From: Cinnamomum chago
Taxonomy: Eukaryota; Streptophyta; Magnoliopsida; Laurales; Lauraceae
Length of the DNA stretch: 64,000 nucleotides
NCBI GenBank assembly: GCA_038049695.1
Contig: CP142451.1
Coordinates: 36,204,501-36,268,500, forward strand
Reading direction: 5' to 3'
Positions 44,930 to 57,905 of this stretch are shown piece after piece. Positions within the stretch are counted from its first letter, which is position 1; each line of letters begins with the position of its first letter. Under the pieces are notes generated by a model. That model did no database searches, was not told the DNA's origin, and worked only from the letters and a program-made list of their open reading frames with translations. The position numbers and the translations under genes were made by a program.

Positions 44930-46228
44930 AGAAATTGTTGTCCAGCCATTGTATTTACTTATATAACAAATCTCCCGGTGTGCTGTTGGGTGGTATCAAG
45001 CCTCCATTTATTTGATCATTTCATCTCAGAAAATCATGTAATTGTTCAAAAAATGAGAAGCTGCAGAAGTTAAATCTTTGATGCTCTAGGATGTTCACCC
45101 AACGGGTATATCTGCTCAAGATGAAACTAACATTCGAATTAACAATAGAAGCCCATGGAAATGTAGTTTCATTGAAGGTGAAACGCGTTTATTTTGGTGA
45201 TCATGTTTTGGAATTATTGTATTTTATCTTAGAGTAGGGATTATCATATTGTATTAACAGATTCAAGTGTAATGGATACTTGTTAAGATTTGAAGGGCAA
45301 CAAAATTAGTTAATAGAATCAGTGGATTGTGTTTTTATTTTTTTTTTTTTTTCTTTTGTGAAATAAGTGTGTTACAGGGATTACTGGGAATGAATAATGC
45401 ATGCAGATGATTAGGGGAAAAAAATATAAGAGCCTTAATGGAGAATCAACTTGGTTTAATTGGAGATGCTGATTTAGGATGTAAGTTAGGATGAGTGGTA
45501 TGAACTGAATTTAAAATGGAAGATAACCAATCCCTTTTTCTTTTTTTCTTTTTTTTTGGTGGATTCCACTTGCGTTAACAAACATGGGTTTGAAGGAATC
45601 ATCTCCGATTCCTCTGTGCTAGCCAAATGTGGAATGCGATGAATCATCTTCCTCATAAATCCTCTCTGCATAAAGTTTAAATCCATGGCACCAAGGATTC
45701 ATCCGAAGAGAGGATTCTTCTCCCGTTACCAAACGTGCCCTAAGTGCTGCTATCTGCCCATTGAAAATTGATCTCCACACACTGCAACTCTCTATACAAT
45801 GATTTTTAGTAAAATGTTTCATCTTTTTCTTTCTACACACTACATTTTTTCTAAAACGCCCATTTACTAACTCGATCAATTTTCTCCTGACACTCTGCAT
45901 TTCAACGTCTTCTTCCTTCCCATTTCAAAATCGACGTTTCGTTGCACCTCCACGATTTCGATCTCGACGAGCTCCCCCACCCGAAAGTTTCCACTGCACC
46001 TCCTCTTATTCAACCATCTCTCTATGCTCTTCGTGCCTTCTTCTTCAAAGTGCATTGCTGTGAATCGTTACCTTTCCAATCTCTGTAAGTGATTTCGGCA
46101 CATTTTGCTTGCTTAGAAATGCTTGTAGTGTTCTTTTAAGATCAAGTATTTGGTTTATTCAGAGTTTTTTTTCTCCCTCATTCGCCTTTCTCTCTCCCCC
46201 CATTTCCAACCATTGTCATCGTTTTTGT

Positions 46229-46512
46229 TTCAGTTTTACGACACTGTTCGGCACTGTGTGTCTGAAAAAGAATAATATTTTCGGCCTCGATGTATCGTAA
46301 AGGTTTTATCTTTTCGGCACTATGGTTCCGAGTAAGAAGATACTTTACAGCATCATAAGTCCGAGAATTTAATATTTTGACAACACTACATCACCGAAAG
46401 GGTCACATTTCCACAGTGAGGTAATGTCAAAACTTTATTCTCCACACGGATAATCAGGGCCGAACAATGTTTTAGGGCTGTGACTCAGTGCTGAACAGTG
46501 AAAATGTCTAAT
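46229..46512 (+). repeat. TTCGGC/CCGAA array B1, leader intron of PMD (copy 2)
   Basis: TTCGGCACT, TTCGGCC, TTCCGAG, TCCGAG, ACCGAAAG, GCCGAAC and GCTGAAC half-sites occur every 20-40 bp between a leader donor (CTCT|GTAAGT at 46083/46084) and the acceptor at 46551. The layout is the same as array A3 of copy 1, with a different heptamer. Confidence 0.72.
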
Positions 46513-46553
46513 TTCCTGTATTGATTTAGGACTGGTTTTTTTTTTTTTCAGAT

Positions 46554-48565
46554 ATGGATGTGCCGCATACCTCTAGGATTCGACCCACAGCGTCGAACAA
46601 GAGACTCCATCAGAGGCTTGTTGCTGATGTCGCTGAGGATGATGAAGAAGTAGCTGAAGAACACCTTGAAGCCCAAGAGCAAACAGAAGTCCACGAACAG
46701 GCAGAAGAAGTCCGTCAACGAACTTCAACTGATATTCAGGATAGGACTGGAGAAATTCCCGGGGGGCCTACAAGTTTGAGCCAACTACACAATTTCCGGA
46801 CGCATATTGATACAAGTATTTGGCGGCGGCAGCAGGTTTGTGATTAATCTTGGTAAACGTGTTTTAACTATTTATTACCTTCACTAATTTGTTTTTTTAT
46901 TCCGTATTACAAGAGAAACGGCCACTTAAATGCCTAAGCCATGCCTAAAAAATCAATGAATGGGAATGGAATTCAGAAGGAAGGCAGAATACTATTTTTA
47001 GTGGACTCATTGGCCAGTCAAGGTTGGCTCCACTGGTGGTAACATCTTATCGTTTCATCAACAAGAGCATGGTGTCAACCTTTGTGGAAAGATGGCAGCC
47101 TGAGACAAACACATTCCACATGCCTTTCGATGAAATGACGATTACCCTTGATGACGTAAGCACCATTCTAGGGATCCTGGTGACAGGAAAATATGTATTA
47201 GTGGAGCAACTGTCATTTGAGCGAGCATGACATTTGTACAGCACAGTCTTGGGGTCACATCCCCGCAGGCACACGAAGAGTTAGAAGGTGTGCGGGACTC
47301 GTCGGTTAGACTGGAATGGCTCAGGGATCTATTTGGAGTTGTGACTAATGCGGATCCAGAAGAGCACATTAGGCATGCAGCTAGAGCATACCTATTGTAT
47401 ATCTTGAGCTGTACACTCTTCACAGACAAGAGTGACACTATGGTCCCAGTGATTTATCTAAGGCTGCTAATGAACTTTGATGGGGCAACACATATGCTTA
47501 GGGAGCTGTTGCACTTGCGTATCTGTACCGACAGTTGGGGTTTGCTACTCGGACTGGAGTCAGGCAGATTGCGGGATATCTGACTCTTCTAGAAGCATGG
47601 ATTTACGAGCATTTCCCCTAGGTGCAGGCCTAACCCCAACCGCATATACACAGAAAATTTACCGCGGGTGCATCGCTGGGTGCCACGAAAAGAGTCTGGG
47701 GATCAAATGTCCAACCTGCAGTCATTACGATAGGCACTTGACGATCTTGGTGCCCATGAGGTAAGGACTTACAATTTATAGCATAAAAATTGAGTAAATG
47801 AGTATCGCATCTTTTAACTAATGCATCTGTTGATTAATGTTGCAGGTAGTGTGGGGCCCCTATCGAGAGCAAAGGGCAAATCACTCATTTCACGAGGTTA
47901 CTTATTATACTGGCTGTCTTAAATGCATGGACATCGTTGAACCATATCATCCTGATCGGATGCTTAGACAGTTTGGTAGGGTCCAACGCATTCCCCCCAC
48001 TCCACTAGCTCCACAGCACGCCACTAGGGGTGCCACCGCAAATCAGTATCGGATCGCATACCATTACTTGGACCAAATATGGGAGAGATGGCATAACCAT
48101 CTGCTATCTCCGATGGAGGGTGGTGTGCCTGTGGCGTATCCATGGGACTGCGCACCCAATGATATTGAATGGTTCCTCCGATTGTCGCACTCAATCATTC
48201 AGAACCCTGCACGTCGCTCCACGTTTAATCCGCGTGTTCAAGATTCTCAAGGCAGCTCTTCTATAGACCTACGATTGGTATAATGCCTAACAACTTAACT
48301 TTTATATTATTTCTTGTCAACTGAACAAACTGACTAATTTGTACATTATGTGATCAATGAACAGTGCATCGTGAATGCTCATACTATTATTCAGCCGATT
48401 ATAAGGATAAGGCATAGTTTGAGTGTCCGAGATCTTGATGCATTGTACGCGGCCCTAGAGGATGTCAATAGGCTACTAGATGGAGCTGATTCGGAAGATC
48501 TTGTTCCTAGACCGCATCGCAGCGAGACACGCACTTATAGCCGCAGAGGGAGACGTGGGGTCTAG
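46554..48565 (+). pseudogene. Plant mobile domain (PMD) gene of MULE copy 2
   Basis: Exon 46554-46835 encodes a Glu-rich N-terminus ending GEIPGGPTSLSQLHNFRTHI. The homologous PMD exon (about 46912-47580) keeps FVERWQPETNTFHMPFDEMT and then ITLDDVSTILGI, but has a stop near 46950, a frameshift after LSFERA (47229) and further stops at 47581 and beyond. Exon 47846-48277 is intact (YREQRANHSFHEV, then PYHPDRMLRQFGRVQRIPP). A final exon 48365-48565 ends GRRGV and TAG. Splice sites match copy 1 except that the intron between its second and third coding exons is absent here. Too many breaks for a working protein. Confidence 0.82.
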
Positions 48566-48839
48566 GATGTGGATTTAGCAAATGTTCCATACTTTTTAGT
48601 GGTTCTGAATGAAGTACTGATTTTGAAATATTGTAAACTGATATTATGCAATTTTTTGGGTACCAAGGACGGTACATGTACATTTTTTGATATATGTTGG
48701 TCTCTTTATGGATCTCTTTTTATTATGCAATTTGTGGTATACTTTGGAATTTGAAAGTTCTATTTAGCTCATTTGCATCTCATCTAGATGAAATGGATGA
48801 TTAAGTTGAAATAATTTGCCATTATTGGTGCCAAACATT

Positions 48840-48965
48840 GAATATGTGTTCGGCGTATCAGGTCCGACACTATATTAATTGTTCGGCATTCAGGATCGTA
48901 CGAATTGCTTCCATTCGGTCATGAAAGTTCGAGTATTAAAAATTGGCTTGGTTATGCAAGGTCGT
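48840..48965. repeat. TTCGGC/TCCGA array B2 between the convergent 3' ends (copy 2)
   Basis: TTCGGCG, TCCGACA, TTCGGCA, TTCGGTC and TTCGAG lie at about 25-bp spacing. The location equals array A2 of copy 1. Confidence 0.68.
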
Positions 48966-49113
48966 GCAATTAACAAAATTAGCAAATTCAGCTTAAATTA
49001 AGAGATATGGAAGGTTCTTTTATAAAAACAAAAGTGAAAAAGTTACAACAAGGATCAATTTCATTGAGAAATAAAAAATTTGGATCTTTGTACATCCTTA
49101 TAAAATAAAACAA

Positions 49114-52075
49114 TCATTCCAACTCGATGGTTTCGCATGTGGCAACTGATGGACTGATAATTTCACTGAAATGTTGGATCCGGGATTGATAAGCTGTAAT
49201 CCAACCATTTGCGGAAAGTTGATGGTGACGAATCCAATTAGTTGGAATGGGTGGAATTGGATGACCTTGTACAAGGAAAACCTACACAAGACAAGGAATT
49301 CAAGTGACTCACATTAGCATTTCAGGCAAAATAAGATAGGTACATCTACGCATTTACTATTATCACCTGAACGAAGTGGTTCTGATTGACAAAACCGATT
49401 GCGATCTCTTGCCTAGCTGCAGTAGGAATAGGCACCAATCAAAGAGGAAGAAAAGTCAGGCATTGTTCAACTGACAGGTGGTATAGGACAACGTTATAGT
49501 ACGATGCAATTAGATGTCCCATGTCCGGCATCGTCATCCACCGATCATAAGGAGGGCAATCCCCTTGGTATGATATGATGTGGAGAAGTTCATCAACTCG
49601 TTGGTGTGATCCATACAATTGTTTGTAGTGTTCTACATGAGTCACTAACTCTCTAGAAAGAACTTTCCATACATGTTGCCACGAATCCTCACCAAGTCCC
49701 ATCAACCCTACAATGGCTCTAAAGCCACAATTGCCATCCGCAATGACATCTTTTACATGATGAATATAAGGCCTAAAACCATCTGGGAGTGTGTTAATAT
49801 AAGAAACTGGCTTCAAATTTCGGGTGCGACTGACCTTTTGCTTGGGCATCAACCTCTTCACGAGCACCAAGGAGGCGCTACTACTGACAATATTCTCTTC
49901 GATCTTCAAGACAAGGGAGTAACTGTCCTGAGCAGATTCGATAAATTCAAAGGAAGAGGGTTCACGTTTAGTAGAATTATGTAATTTCAATTTTGGGCGC
50001 CCCCTAACTTTAGTTTTCACATTTGGCTTGATCAATGAGGTGGTATCAGGCTTTGCTAGCTCCCTAAGCTTATTCAATATTTGTAACTTCTTACTCAAAT
50101 CATAGCTTCTGAACTATTTGACAATTAAATCTATCTCTGGCATGCAATCCAAATTGGCACTAGAGTCTTAGGTAGAAGCGGTAGATAGCAGGTCAAGCTT
50201 GGGCCAATGCGTATGCGTGCAATCTAGAGGAATAGGGCGCCCAGCACTTATGCATTCCGCAATCTCATGAGCACATGGTAAACCATGTGTGTGTTGAAGT
50301 ACACAGCCACAAGCATCTCAATCAATACCAACTGACGAGGCTTGCTTCATCTTGGCCAAGATTTTCTCCAATGCACTTATAGAAATATTCCCACGAAGTT
50401 CCTTGAATTTGGAAGGCTTGAATTTATGTTGCACAACCGTCTTACTTTTTTCAAATGATTCATTTATATTTGTATGTTGCAGCTGCAATAGGTTGTGAAT
50501 CTTCGTCCAAGAGTCTTCAAAAGTCCATTGGCCTGATCCAAGTTGCCGCTTCAGCTATGCATGTGAACTCTCCACCTTGTTTGTTGTAGTGTTCCCAAAA
50601 TGCATGACCTTGTCCGTCCAGGCAGTCACAAATCTGTCCTTGTACGTGTTTAACCAAGACGCACTAACATATTGAACTGCTGGTGGATAGGTGATGAAAT
50701 CCTTTAGAAATATGTTGAATTGCAGATTGTAATGTTCCTCTGTGGACGAGGAGACCAACATGTTCCAGCTCATTATAAACCGGTCCTACTTTTCCTTCGT
50801 CTCAAACAACTTCTTGCATTTAGCCAAAATATTTATGTTGATATGCCATTTGAATAGAAGATGTTTGGCGCTGGGGAAAATAATAGATATGGCGTTCATT
50901 AAAGCCGTCTCTCTGTCAGTAACAATAACACTAGGAAGAACACTCTCACCAATTAACTTTGCGCAAAATACCCAATGCCCATGAGTAGCAGTCTTCACGT
51001 TCATTCTGGAGACATAATGCAAACCAAAAAAGTTTTCTTTGTGGATGTAACCCCAACAATCTCTAATAAGTGCAGTCCATTATCAACACATGAGGAAATA
51101 CATGCAATAGGTCTAGGTTGGTAGGGTGTGTGAAGAACAAGTCAATGACAATATCTGTTTCAGGACAATTCCTATGCCACTCAATGTACTTATGTCCGCC
51201 AATAATTTCAATAATTGCTGCATCTGACTCCATCCAGCCCTCTCTGCAACTTTATGTCAATGAAGTGCATTGTAAATGGTCTTCATTGTGCTTACATTTA
51301 AGTCATTTTTATGTTTCAATGTCACCAAGATATCCTTTGGCCGAACCATATTCTTGGACATGCCTACTAGTAATAAAGTTTCCTCCTCTGTTAGTCTCCT
51401 TGCAAATGAGTGCCCTTCTAGGAAGTTTGCAGCTGGATGATTATGCACACCACACACTACATGCAACATCCATTCCTCATTTGAGCCCACCACTTTGCCT
51501 AGTAACATGAATGTGCATCCACATTTTTCCGAACCAGTCAGCTTCAATTTCTTCCCAACGGTCTCATCTTTAGTTATCCTCGTGTCTCTATAAGACCCAC
51601 TGCTCTCACACTCAAGGGTCAGCCTTGGTTTTTTATTTCTCCTGTTGGGCGCTGCTGATGTCTTAATCACAACAATTAAAACATTTCTCCTCCCAACGTC
51701 ACGAGCCCAATTATTTAGGGCTTATTGGCTTGTGAATATCTGCACATAACCAAACAAAATTATATTGAATCAAGTGACTACATCAATTTAAATATCGAAT
51801 GATTCATCTACATTTATTACTTCTTGGGTGATAAACTCATTACTATAGTCGACCACACATTCCGAGCCAACCTTGCTGCATTCAGTAGGCGCATGAAACT
51901 GTTCGTTCAATTCTGAATTGATCAGCACTGTGTTGCCGCTCAAAAGACATCCAATCGGATATGGAGGGCCGAACGGTTCATATCAAACTAAAAAATAAAT
52001 CACGATGAATATGCTTATCTCAACACTGCTAGACTGATCGGGAGTCATCATCTGCTTGTCCTTTCGCTCGTCCAT
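49114..52075 (-). pseudogene. MudrA-OTU transposase of MULE copy 2 (decayed)
   Basis: Exon 1 (52019-52075) encodes 19 residues from the ATG at 52075. Its donor reads GAG|ATAAGC, a GT to AT change. A second exon (ending FITQE at about 51825) and the main exon follow. The zinc-finger part (51257-51670), transposase core (VTDRETALMNA, about 50910), SWIM (CGC...CAH, about 50290) and OTU part (DGNCGFRAIVGL, about 49720; DRWMTMPDMGHLIASYYNVV) are all recognisable. Stops or shifts occur near 51700, 51257, 50785, 50555, 50320, 50105 and 49439. The last exon, 49114-49281, follows an 85-bp intron that copies 1 and 3 lack. Not functional. Confidence 0.85.
51885..51985. repeat. TTCGG-type array B3, intron 1 of MudrA-OTU (copy 2)
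   Basis: Degraded half-sites GTTCGTTC, TTCTGAA, ATCGGATA, GCCGAAC and GGTTCA occur between exon 1 (52019) and the second exon. The position matches array A1 of copy 1, with fewer well-kept motifs. Confidence 0.5.
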
Positions 52076-52811
52076 TGCTTAAGAATGCTTGTTAAGTGGG
52101 TATCAACTTTGAATGAAATCAAGATTAAAATCATTGCAGTCAAATAGAGAATGCGGTGAATATTTAAATCGAGAGAGAAGATGAAAGAGAGGGGATAACA
52201 ATGGGAGTGAGACCAAGAGTGAAATGTATCATCAGAAGCACTGATAAATCGTCTGAGGGAGAGGAGTCAATGTAGCAAGTAGAGAGGAGTGAATGAAGGA
52301 AGTAGAAACCATTCTCATATTTTCATATGAGAGGGAAAATGCAGTGTGTAGAAAGATTCTGGGAGGGGTGAAATGCAGTCATTTTGGTAAATTTACAAGT
52401 GGGCATTTTAGTCTCAATTTATTACAGTGTGTGGAGAGCAATTTTCAGTGTGTAGATAGCATCACTCTTTATCTTTTTTTTATTACATTCTTACCCTTTC
52501 ATGGAATGACCAAAATATCCATTATCCCACAAAAACTCAAAACCCATTCTCTTTTCACACACAAGCTCATCTTCTTCCCTAAAAGATTCTCTCACCCATC
52601 TCACTCTCCACTTCCTCCACCTTCCTTGGGCAACTCATCTTCACTCACATTCCTCCATTTTCTAGTGCAATGAAAGAAGAAAATAACAATCAAATGGTGC
52701 CTTTAAAACTAAGCAGCAGTGGAAAGGTCCGTTTCTTAGGTTTTTTTTGTATTTATGCCTTTTTCTATTTTTTTTTCTCACCTGGAATGAGTTGCAGGTT
52801 ACCGATATGTA

Positions 52812-52942
52812 TGGTCTTTCAGGGCCGAGCAGATGGCATATATTTGGATGAATAGTTCCGAACATAATGCATCTATTCGGACCTATATATAGTTCCGAAC
52901 ATATGCCATTTGTTCGGACTTTTAAGACCGACCAATGATATT
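52812..52942 (+). repeat. TTCCGAA/TTCGGA array C1, intron 1 of MudrA-OTU (copy 3)
   Basis: GGCCGAGCA, GTTCCGAACAT, ATTCGGACC, GTTCCGAACAT, GTTCGGAC and GACCGACC alternate around AT-rich spacers at about 18-bp steps. It lies between exons 1 and 2, exactly where array A1 sits in copy 1. Confidence 0.8.
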
Positions 52943-54483
52943 TGATTTGTACATTCTGCGGGTCTCTACGCAAGAAAGTCAGGTTGGATCGGACTTTGGT
53001 ATTGATTATCCTAGTGAGTTTATAACTCAAGAAGTAAGACCAATTGTGAATTTATTGCTCAAATTATAATTATTTGTTACTAAATTCGTATTAAATTTGT
53101 TTATTGGATATTTCACAGTCGCGATTCATTGATCAATTGGGCTCGTGGTGTAGGAAGGAAAAACGAGTTTGTCATTGTGATAAAGGTTTCAAATGCTGCT
53201 CGGGTAGGTGTCAAAGTTAGAGTACTCCTTACATGTGAGAGAAGTGGACAATATAAGCATGAAGATGGCCAAAAGCGAAAAATGATCAAACAAACCAATT
53301 CAAAAAAAATGTGGATGCCATTTCGCATTAATGGGCAAAAAGTTAGACTCAAATGATTATTGGATGTTGGAGGTCGTATGTGGTGTGCATAATCATTCGA
53401 CTGCGGATCGTTTAGAGGGGCATTCATTTGCAGGTAGATTATCACAGGAGAAAATAATGTTGCTGGTTGATATGTCCAAGAGCATGGTTAGACCAAAAGA
53501 AATTTTGGTTACGTTGAAACAAAGAAGTGAATTAAACGTAACCACAATGAAGACAATATACAATGCACGCTACAGATATAAAGTTAATGAGTGGGGTGGA
53601 AGAAGTCAGATGCAACAACTGCTTGGGAAGTTGGCAAAGCATAATTACATTGAATGGCATAAGAATTGTGACGATAGCGAGACTGTAACTGACTTGATTT
53701 AGACGCACCCAAGCAGTTTAGATTTGTTGCGTGAATTTTCACATGTTTTGATAATGGATTGTCCTTACAAGACCAATATCACATGCCGGTATTGGAGATT
53801 GTTGGAGTCACATCCACAAACATGGCTTTTCATACCTTCATGTGGAACGTGAAGAAAATTATGCATAGGCACTGGGTATATTGCGTTCTATTATTGGTGA
53901 TGGTATTTTTCCCGATGTCATTGTGACGGATAGAGAATTGTCACTCATGAACGCCCTTAACAGAGTATTCCCTGGTGCTACTCATTTATTATGCAAATGG
54001 CACATTAATAGAAACGTATTGGCGAGATTCAAGAAGTTGTTTGAAACAAAAGAAAAATGGGACAGGTTTATTATGAGCTGGAATATGTTGGTGTCTTCAT
54101 CAATAGAAGAGGAGTTTGGTGAACAACTCTGTAAGCTAAATCAAGAATTCAGTACGTATCTTGATGCACTCAATTATGTGAAAGGTAGTTGGTTGGATGC
54201 TTACAAGGAGAGATTTGTCTCCGCATGGACAGACAATTGTGTCCATTTTGGGAATACTACCTCGAACATGTACTTTAAAAAAATACTAATTATTTGATTT
54301 ATGCCTATTAATTACTATGCCTCACCTCTTAACAATCCTATGCAGGGCTGAGAGTTCACATGCACAGCTTAAGAGGCAGCTTGGATCAAGTCTTCCACAG
54401 TTTGCTTGAGTTGTAGCATACCGGTATCAAAGCTTCATTTGAGAAAAGTAAGACAATTGTGCAACATAATTTCAAGCCAGCCG

Positions 54484-57400
54484 TGTGAGGCCCCACCCCT
54501 TGTGGGCCCTCTAATTGAGTTTTTAAATACTATTTATTACTAATTATTAGCTAATTATATTAATTAGTGGCTAATTATGTTAATTAGTGGGTTAATGAGG
54601 GTAATTAGATAGATTTTCCTAAGTTTTAGTTAGACTAGCTTAGTTGAGTTAGGTTAGCTTAGTTGTATTAGTATTAGGGCTCTTTTGCAATTTTTAGGGT
54701 TAGTAGGGAGTGGAGGCCCTTGCTAGGAATTTGTGTGTTCCATAGGGGGTTTTTCCTAAAAAGCACCATTCTAGAACTTTCCCACCTAAAGACCCAAATG
54801 ACCCTGACCCTAACCCTAATCCCATACTAACCTAAAGGAATTTTTAGTCTTTAGCCACCCCCAAACCCTATAAATCCAGTACTATTCCCAAGAAAAACCC
54901 TAGCAACTATTCCTCTCTTCCGTTTCCCTCTTTTCCTTTCTCTCATTTCTCCCTTAGAGCTGTGAGTGAGCTATTGTTCTTGAGCTGGGAGAATACCCTA
55001 GGAGCTGCAACTACTTCTACTTCATCTTCTTCATTGGATTTACTTGGTTTTCTTCTCTTCTCTCCCTACAAACCTTCTAATCCAAGCAAGGCCAGCACGA
55101 TATCTGATTTAACATAGAACATGTGTTTCTGTTTTCCTTGATTCTGTATTTCAATTCAGTTTAATGTATATATGCTAGTTTTACTTTGAGCTTAGTATAG
55201 ATGAATGGTTGGCATTGATGGATGGGTTTCACCCCCATTTGGAAGATCAATGGGCCTAATTGGTGTTGGATGGTGGGCATTGTAGTGGTTTTGTGTTTTT
55301 CAATGATTTGGTGAAGTTTGGGAGTGATTGGAGGTGTTTTGGTGGAAAATCGGGTTGAAAATGGAAAAATCTCGAAAACTGGGTTCTATAGGATTTTTTC
55401 AGTGTGCCAGGTCGACCTGGCCCTGCCCAGGTCGACCTAGGTACACTAAAACCTGCAGAACCGAGTCCTAGTTAGAAAATTTCTGCAGAACTAATTTTGT
55501 GTGTGCCAGGTCGACCTGGCCCTGCCCAGGTCGACCCGGGTACACTATTTCTGTAGAAAACAACTCCTAGTTAGAAAAATCCTGCAGACTGAGTTTTCAA
55601 TGTACTAGGTGGACTTGGCCCTGCCCAGGTCGACCGGGCACACTGAAAATTGGGAACAACAGCTCCCAGTTAACAAAACTCTACAGAACTGATTTTCAGT
55701 GTAACCGGTCGACCGGGCCCTGCCCAGGTCGACCGGGCACACTATTTTCTGCAGAAATCAACTGAGAGTTGGTCTTTCACCTGATCCCAGACATCCTGTG
55801 TGCTAGGTCGACCTGGCCCTGCCCAAGTCGACCCGGGTACACTATTTTTGCAGGAAATGACTGAAAGTTGGATTTTCTCCTGATACACAAGAAATGCAGT
55901 GGAAAAATGTCTGAAAGCTGAGACATCACTTTTTCCAAGGTTTTTGGTGTATGCGGTCGACCACCCAGGCTAGGAGGTCGACTGGACACATTGGGAACCT
56001 TTGAAAACTAGCTAAGTCTTCCAGGAGGCCTGAACTAGTTTTTCCAGTGCACTCGGTCGACCCACCAGGCCAGGAGGTCGACCGAGCACACTACACACCA
56101 GGTCGACCTGGGGGTCAACCCCCAGTGTACCCGGTCGACCGGGCCCTGCCCAGGTCGACCGAGCATACTGGGATCAGTGATTTTCCAGTTTTTAGAATTT
56201 TGGAGTTTTGATAAGTTGTGGGGCTCCTTGACCATCCAAGTGGACATTTATCAATGTACTAAGCCCGAGTCAACGGTGTGGCTCAACTTTGACTCGTGGG
56301 GACCGCCGATTAGGGTTTTGGTTGTTTAATCTAAGATGATTCGATCATTAAATATCGTCAATGATGCCCGTAACCTCAGGAGCACCAAACACAGTATCCT
56401 ATAGCATCTAAGACTTCATTTAGAGATCAAATTACCGGAGATGGACCCGAACCTGAACGTGGTCCATTACCTAGGTTGGACTCTTGTATTTTTCCTATTG
56501 ATTCTCATGTTTGAAGTTTACACTTCACCTTTCTATTATTGTCACTCTTATATCCTTAGTGTAGCTAATGACTGTTAATTAATGGAAATGAATGACCTGA
56601 ACCTAGGATATCTAGAGGTGACCCGATAGTATGATTTGGAGAACACTGACCCGTGTTTGTGGCTAGACGGGCCCTTATTGGGCCTAAGTATGGTTATGTG
56701 AACCCTTAGATGGGAGAGGTAGTTTATATTGGGATTATAACTCATGATGATTGAGAATGAGCTGTTTATCAGTAGAAATGGATATGTTGCCTCGTTTGGA
56801 CCATTCTAGACCAGGCCATGTGTTGATGGGCCTTGGTATGGATCCAACGAGTGGGCTTGGACTTGGATTGTAATCCATGGACGGATGGATATATGAACCT
56901 CTTAGAGACTTGGTTAGGACCTTGTTCACTCAAGGCAAAGCCTAGACAGACACAGACCCTTAGAGTTTCCTTGAGTCGGCATAGACATTCACTCGGTTGA
57001 TTTAAGCTCAGCCTGTGGACTGATCATCCCTGGTAGGAGCTATTATGAGTGTTGAGAAGCTATCATGATGAACTGTGTTGTTAAGACGGATGGCGTGATA
57101 CTGGGTCCAGTCTTCGAGTGATGAGTGTGATGCGATTGATGAATGATTTGCGGGATTAATAATTCCCAGCACTGGTGAGACTCCCCGCCACAACTGTGTT
57201 CAGTATGGGAGGGCCGCGGCATAATATCCCGCGGTATTCCAGCTCGTGTGAATGTGCCATTTTGTAGTAGATTAGATGTTGTATCTTTATCCTGATTCCT
57301 TATGCTTATCTTGCTCAACTGCCTAGTTTATTTACCTTGTTATTCTTTAAATTATATACATGTCTCTATTCATTTGATATATATGTCCTATGTTATTTGT

Positions 57401-57905
57401 ATACTGTGACTTGCCAGATCTTTTAGATCTGACCCATCTTTGGTGCTTAGGCCTTGACCCAGAGATCGCAGAGGATACGCTTGCGCTCGTAGAAGCGCCC
57501 GTAGCTGGAGAGTTCGCGTGGGGCCCGGCCGACCTTGATGTCGAGCCGGAGGATGGAGAGCTATTACCAGGGTTTTGAGAGTTTACTTTATTTTGGGCTT
57601 TGAGAGATATTTTGTAGTGAGTCGGGTAGTTATCATAAATGTAATTAACATTTGCTCTTAACATTTAACACCTTTAAACTAGACTGTTGTTCAGCTCTCA
57701 TTTAATACATATATTGATACTCATTGCTTCCGTTTTACTTATTATGCTTCCGCAATTTAACCATTGAGTTTATATTGTTCAAAAGTTTTAAATTGGACCT
57801 CACTGCGGACCTACGATTTTGGAAGTTCTCGGATTTTCCGAGAAGTAGCGCGCTAATTTCGGATATTCGAACGACTTTATCGGTATTCGGAATTGGGGCA
57901 TTACA
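54484..57905 (+). mobile_element. Solo Gypsy LTR, 3.4 kb, inside MULE copy 3
   Basis: It starts TGTGAGGCCCCACCC and ends GGGGCATTACA. Flanks AGCCG (54479-54483) and GGCCG (57906-57910) agree at 4 of 5. Joining the flanks restores the MudrA-OTU frame (FKPA, then EYKELRG). TATAAAT at 54869-54875 is a promoter candidate. There is no coding, primer site or polypurine tract inside. A tandem region of GGTCGACC palindromes lies at 55400-56168. The 3' third resembles that of the solo LTR at 19407-22333. Confidence 0.88.
55400..56168. repeat. Tandem GGTCGACC palindrome repeats in the solo LTR
   Basis: About eight units, spaced near 100 bp, each have paired sites such as AGGTCGACCTGG, then CCCTGCCC, then AGGTCGACC, then GGGTACACT. 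Spacers carry CTGCAGAA and TCCTAGTTAG. Sequence drift between units is moderate, and the last units invert the motif order. Confidence 0.85.

Larger units (their letters stand above)
40446..45740 (+). mobile_element. PIF/Harbinger-like element with SANT/Myb gene
   Basis: 5295 bp. The termini are GGGCACGTTTGGCAAAAATC and, inverted, GGGCACGTTTGGTAACGGG. TAA is duplicated on both sides (40443-40445, 45741-45743). These are hallmarks of the superfamily. It carries a SANT/Myb-like gene, normally the partner of the DDE transposase, but I find no transposase ORF, so it appears non-autonomous. Its right end touches the left end of MULE copy 2. Confidence 0.85.
45744..52465 (+). mobile_element. MULE copy 2: decayed MudrA-OTU plus PMD element
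   Basis: About 6.7 kb, close to the length of copy 1. The left end (TGCTATCTGCCCATTG, then CTCCACACACTG) matches the inverted right end (TGCTATCTACACACTG, then CTCCACACACTG). Flanks TCTTTAA (40439-40445, seen once the Harbinger insert is removed) and TCTTTAT (52466-52472) agree at 6 of 7, a weak target-duplication candidate. Gene order is inverted relative to copy 1: PMD rightward, MudrA-OTU leftward, still convergent. Three TTCGG/CCGAA arrays occupy the same three positions as in copy 1. Both genes carry stops. Confidence 0.82.
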
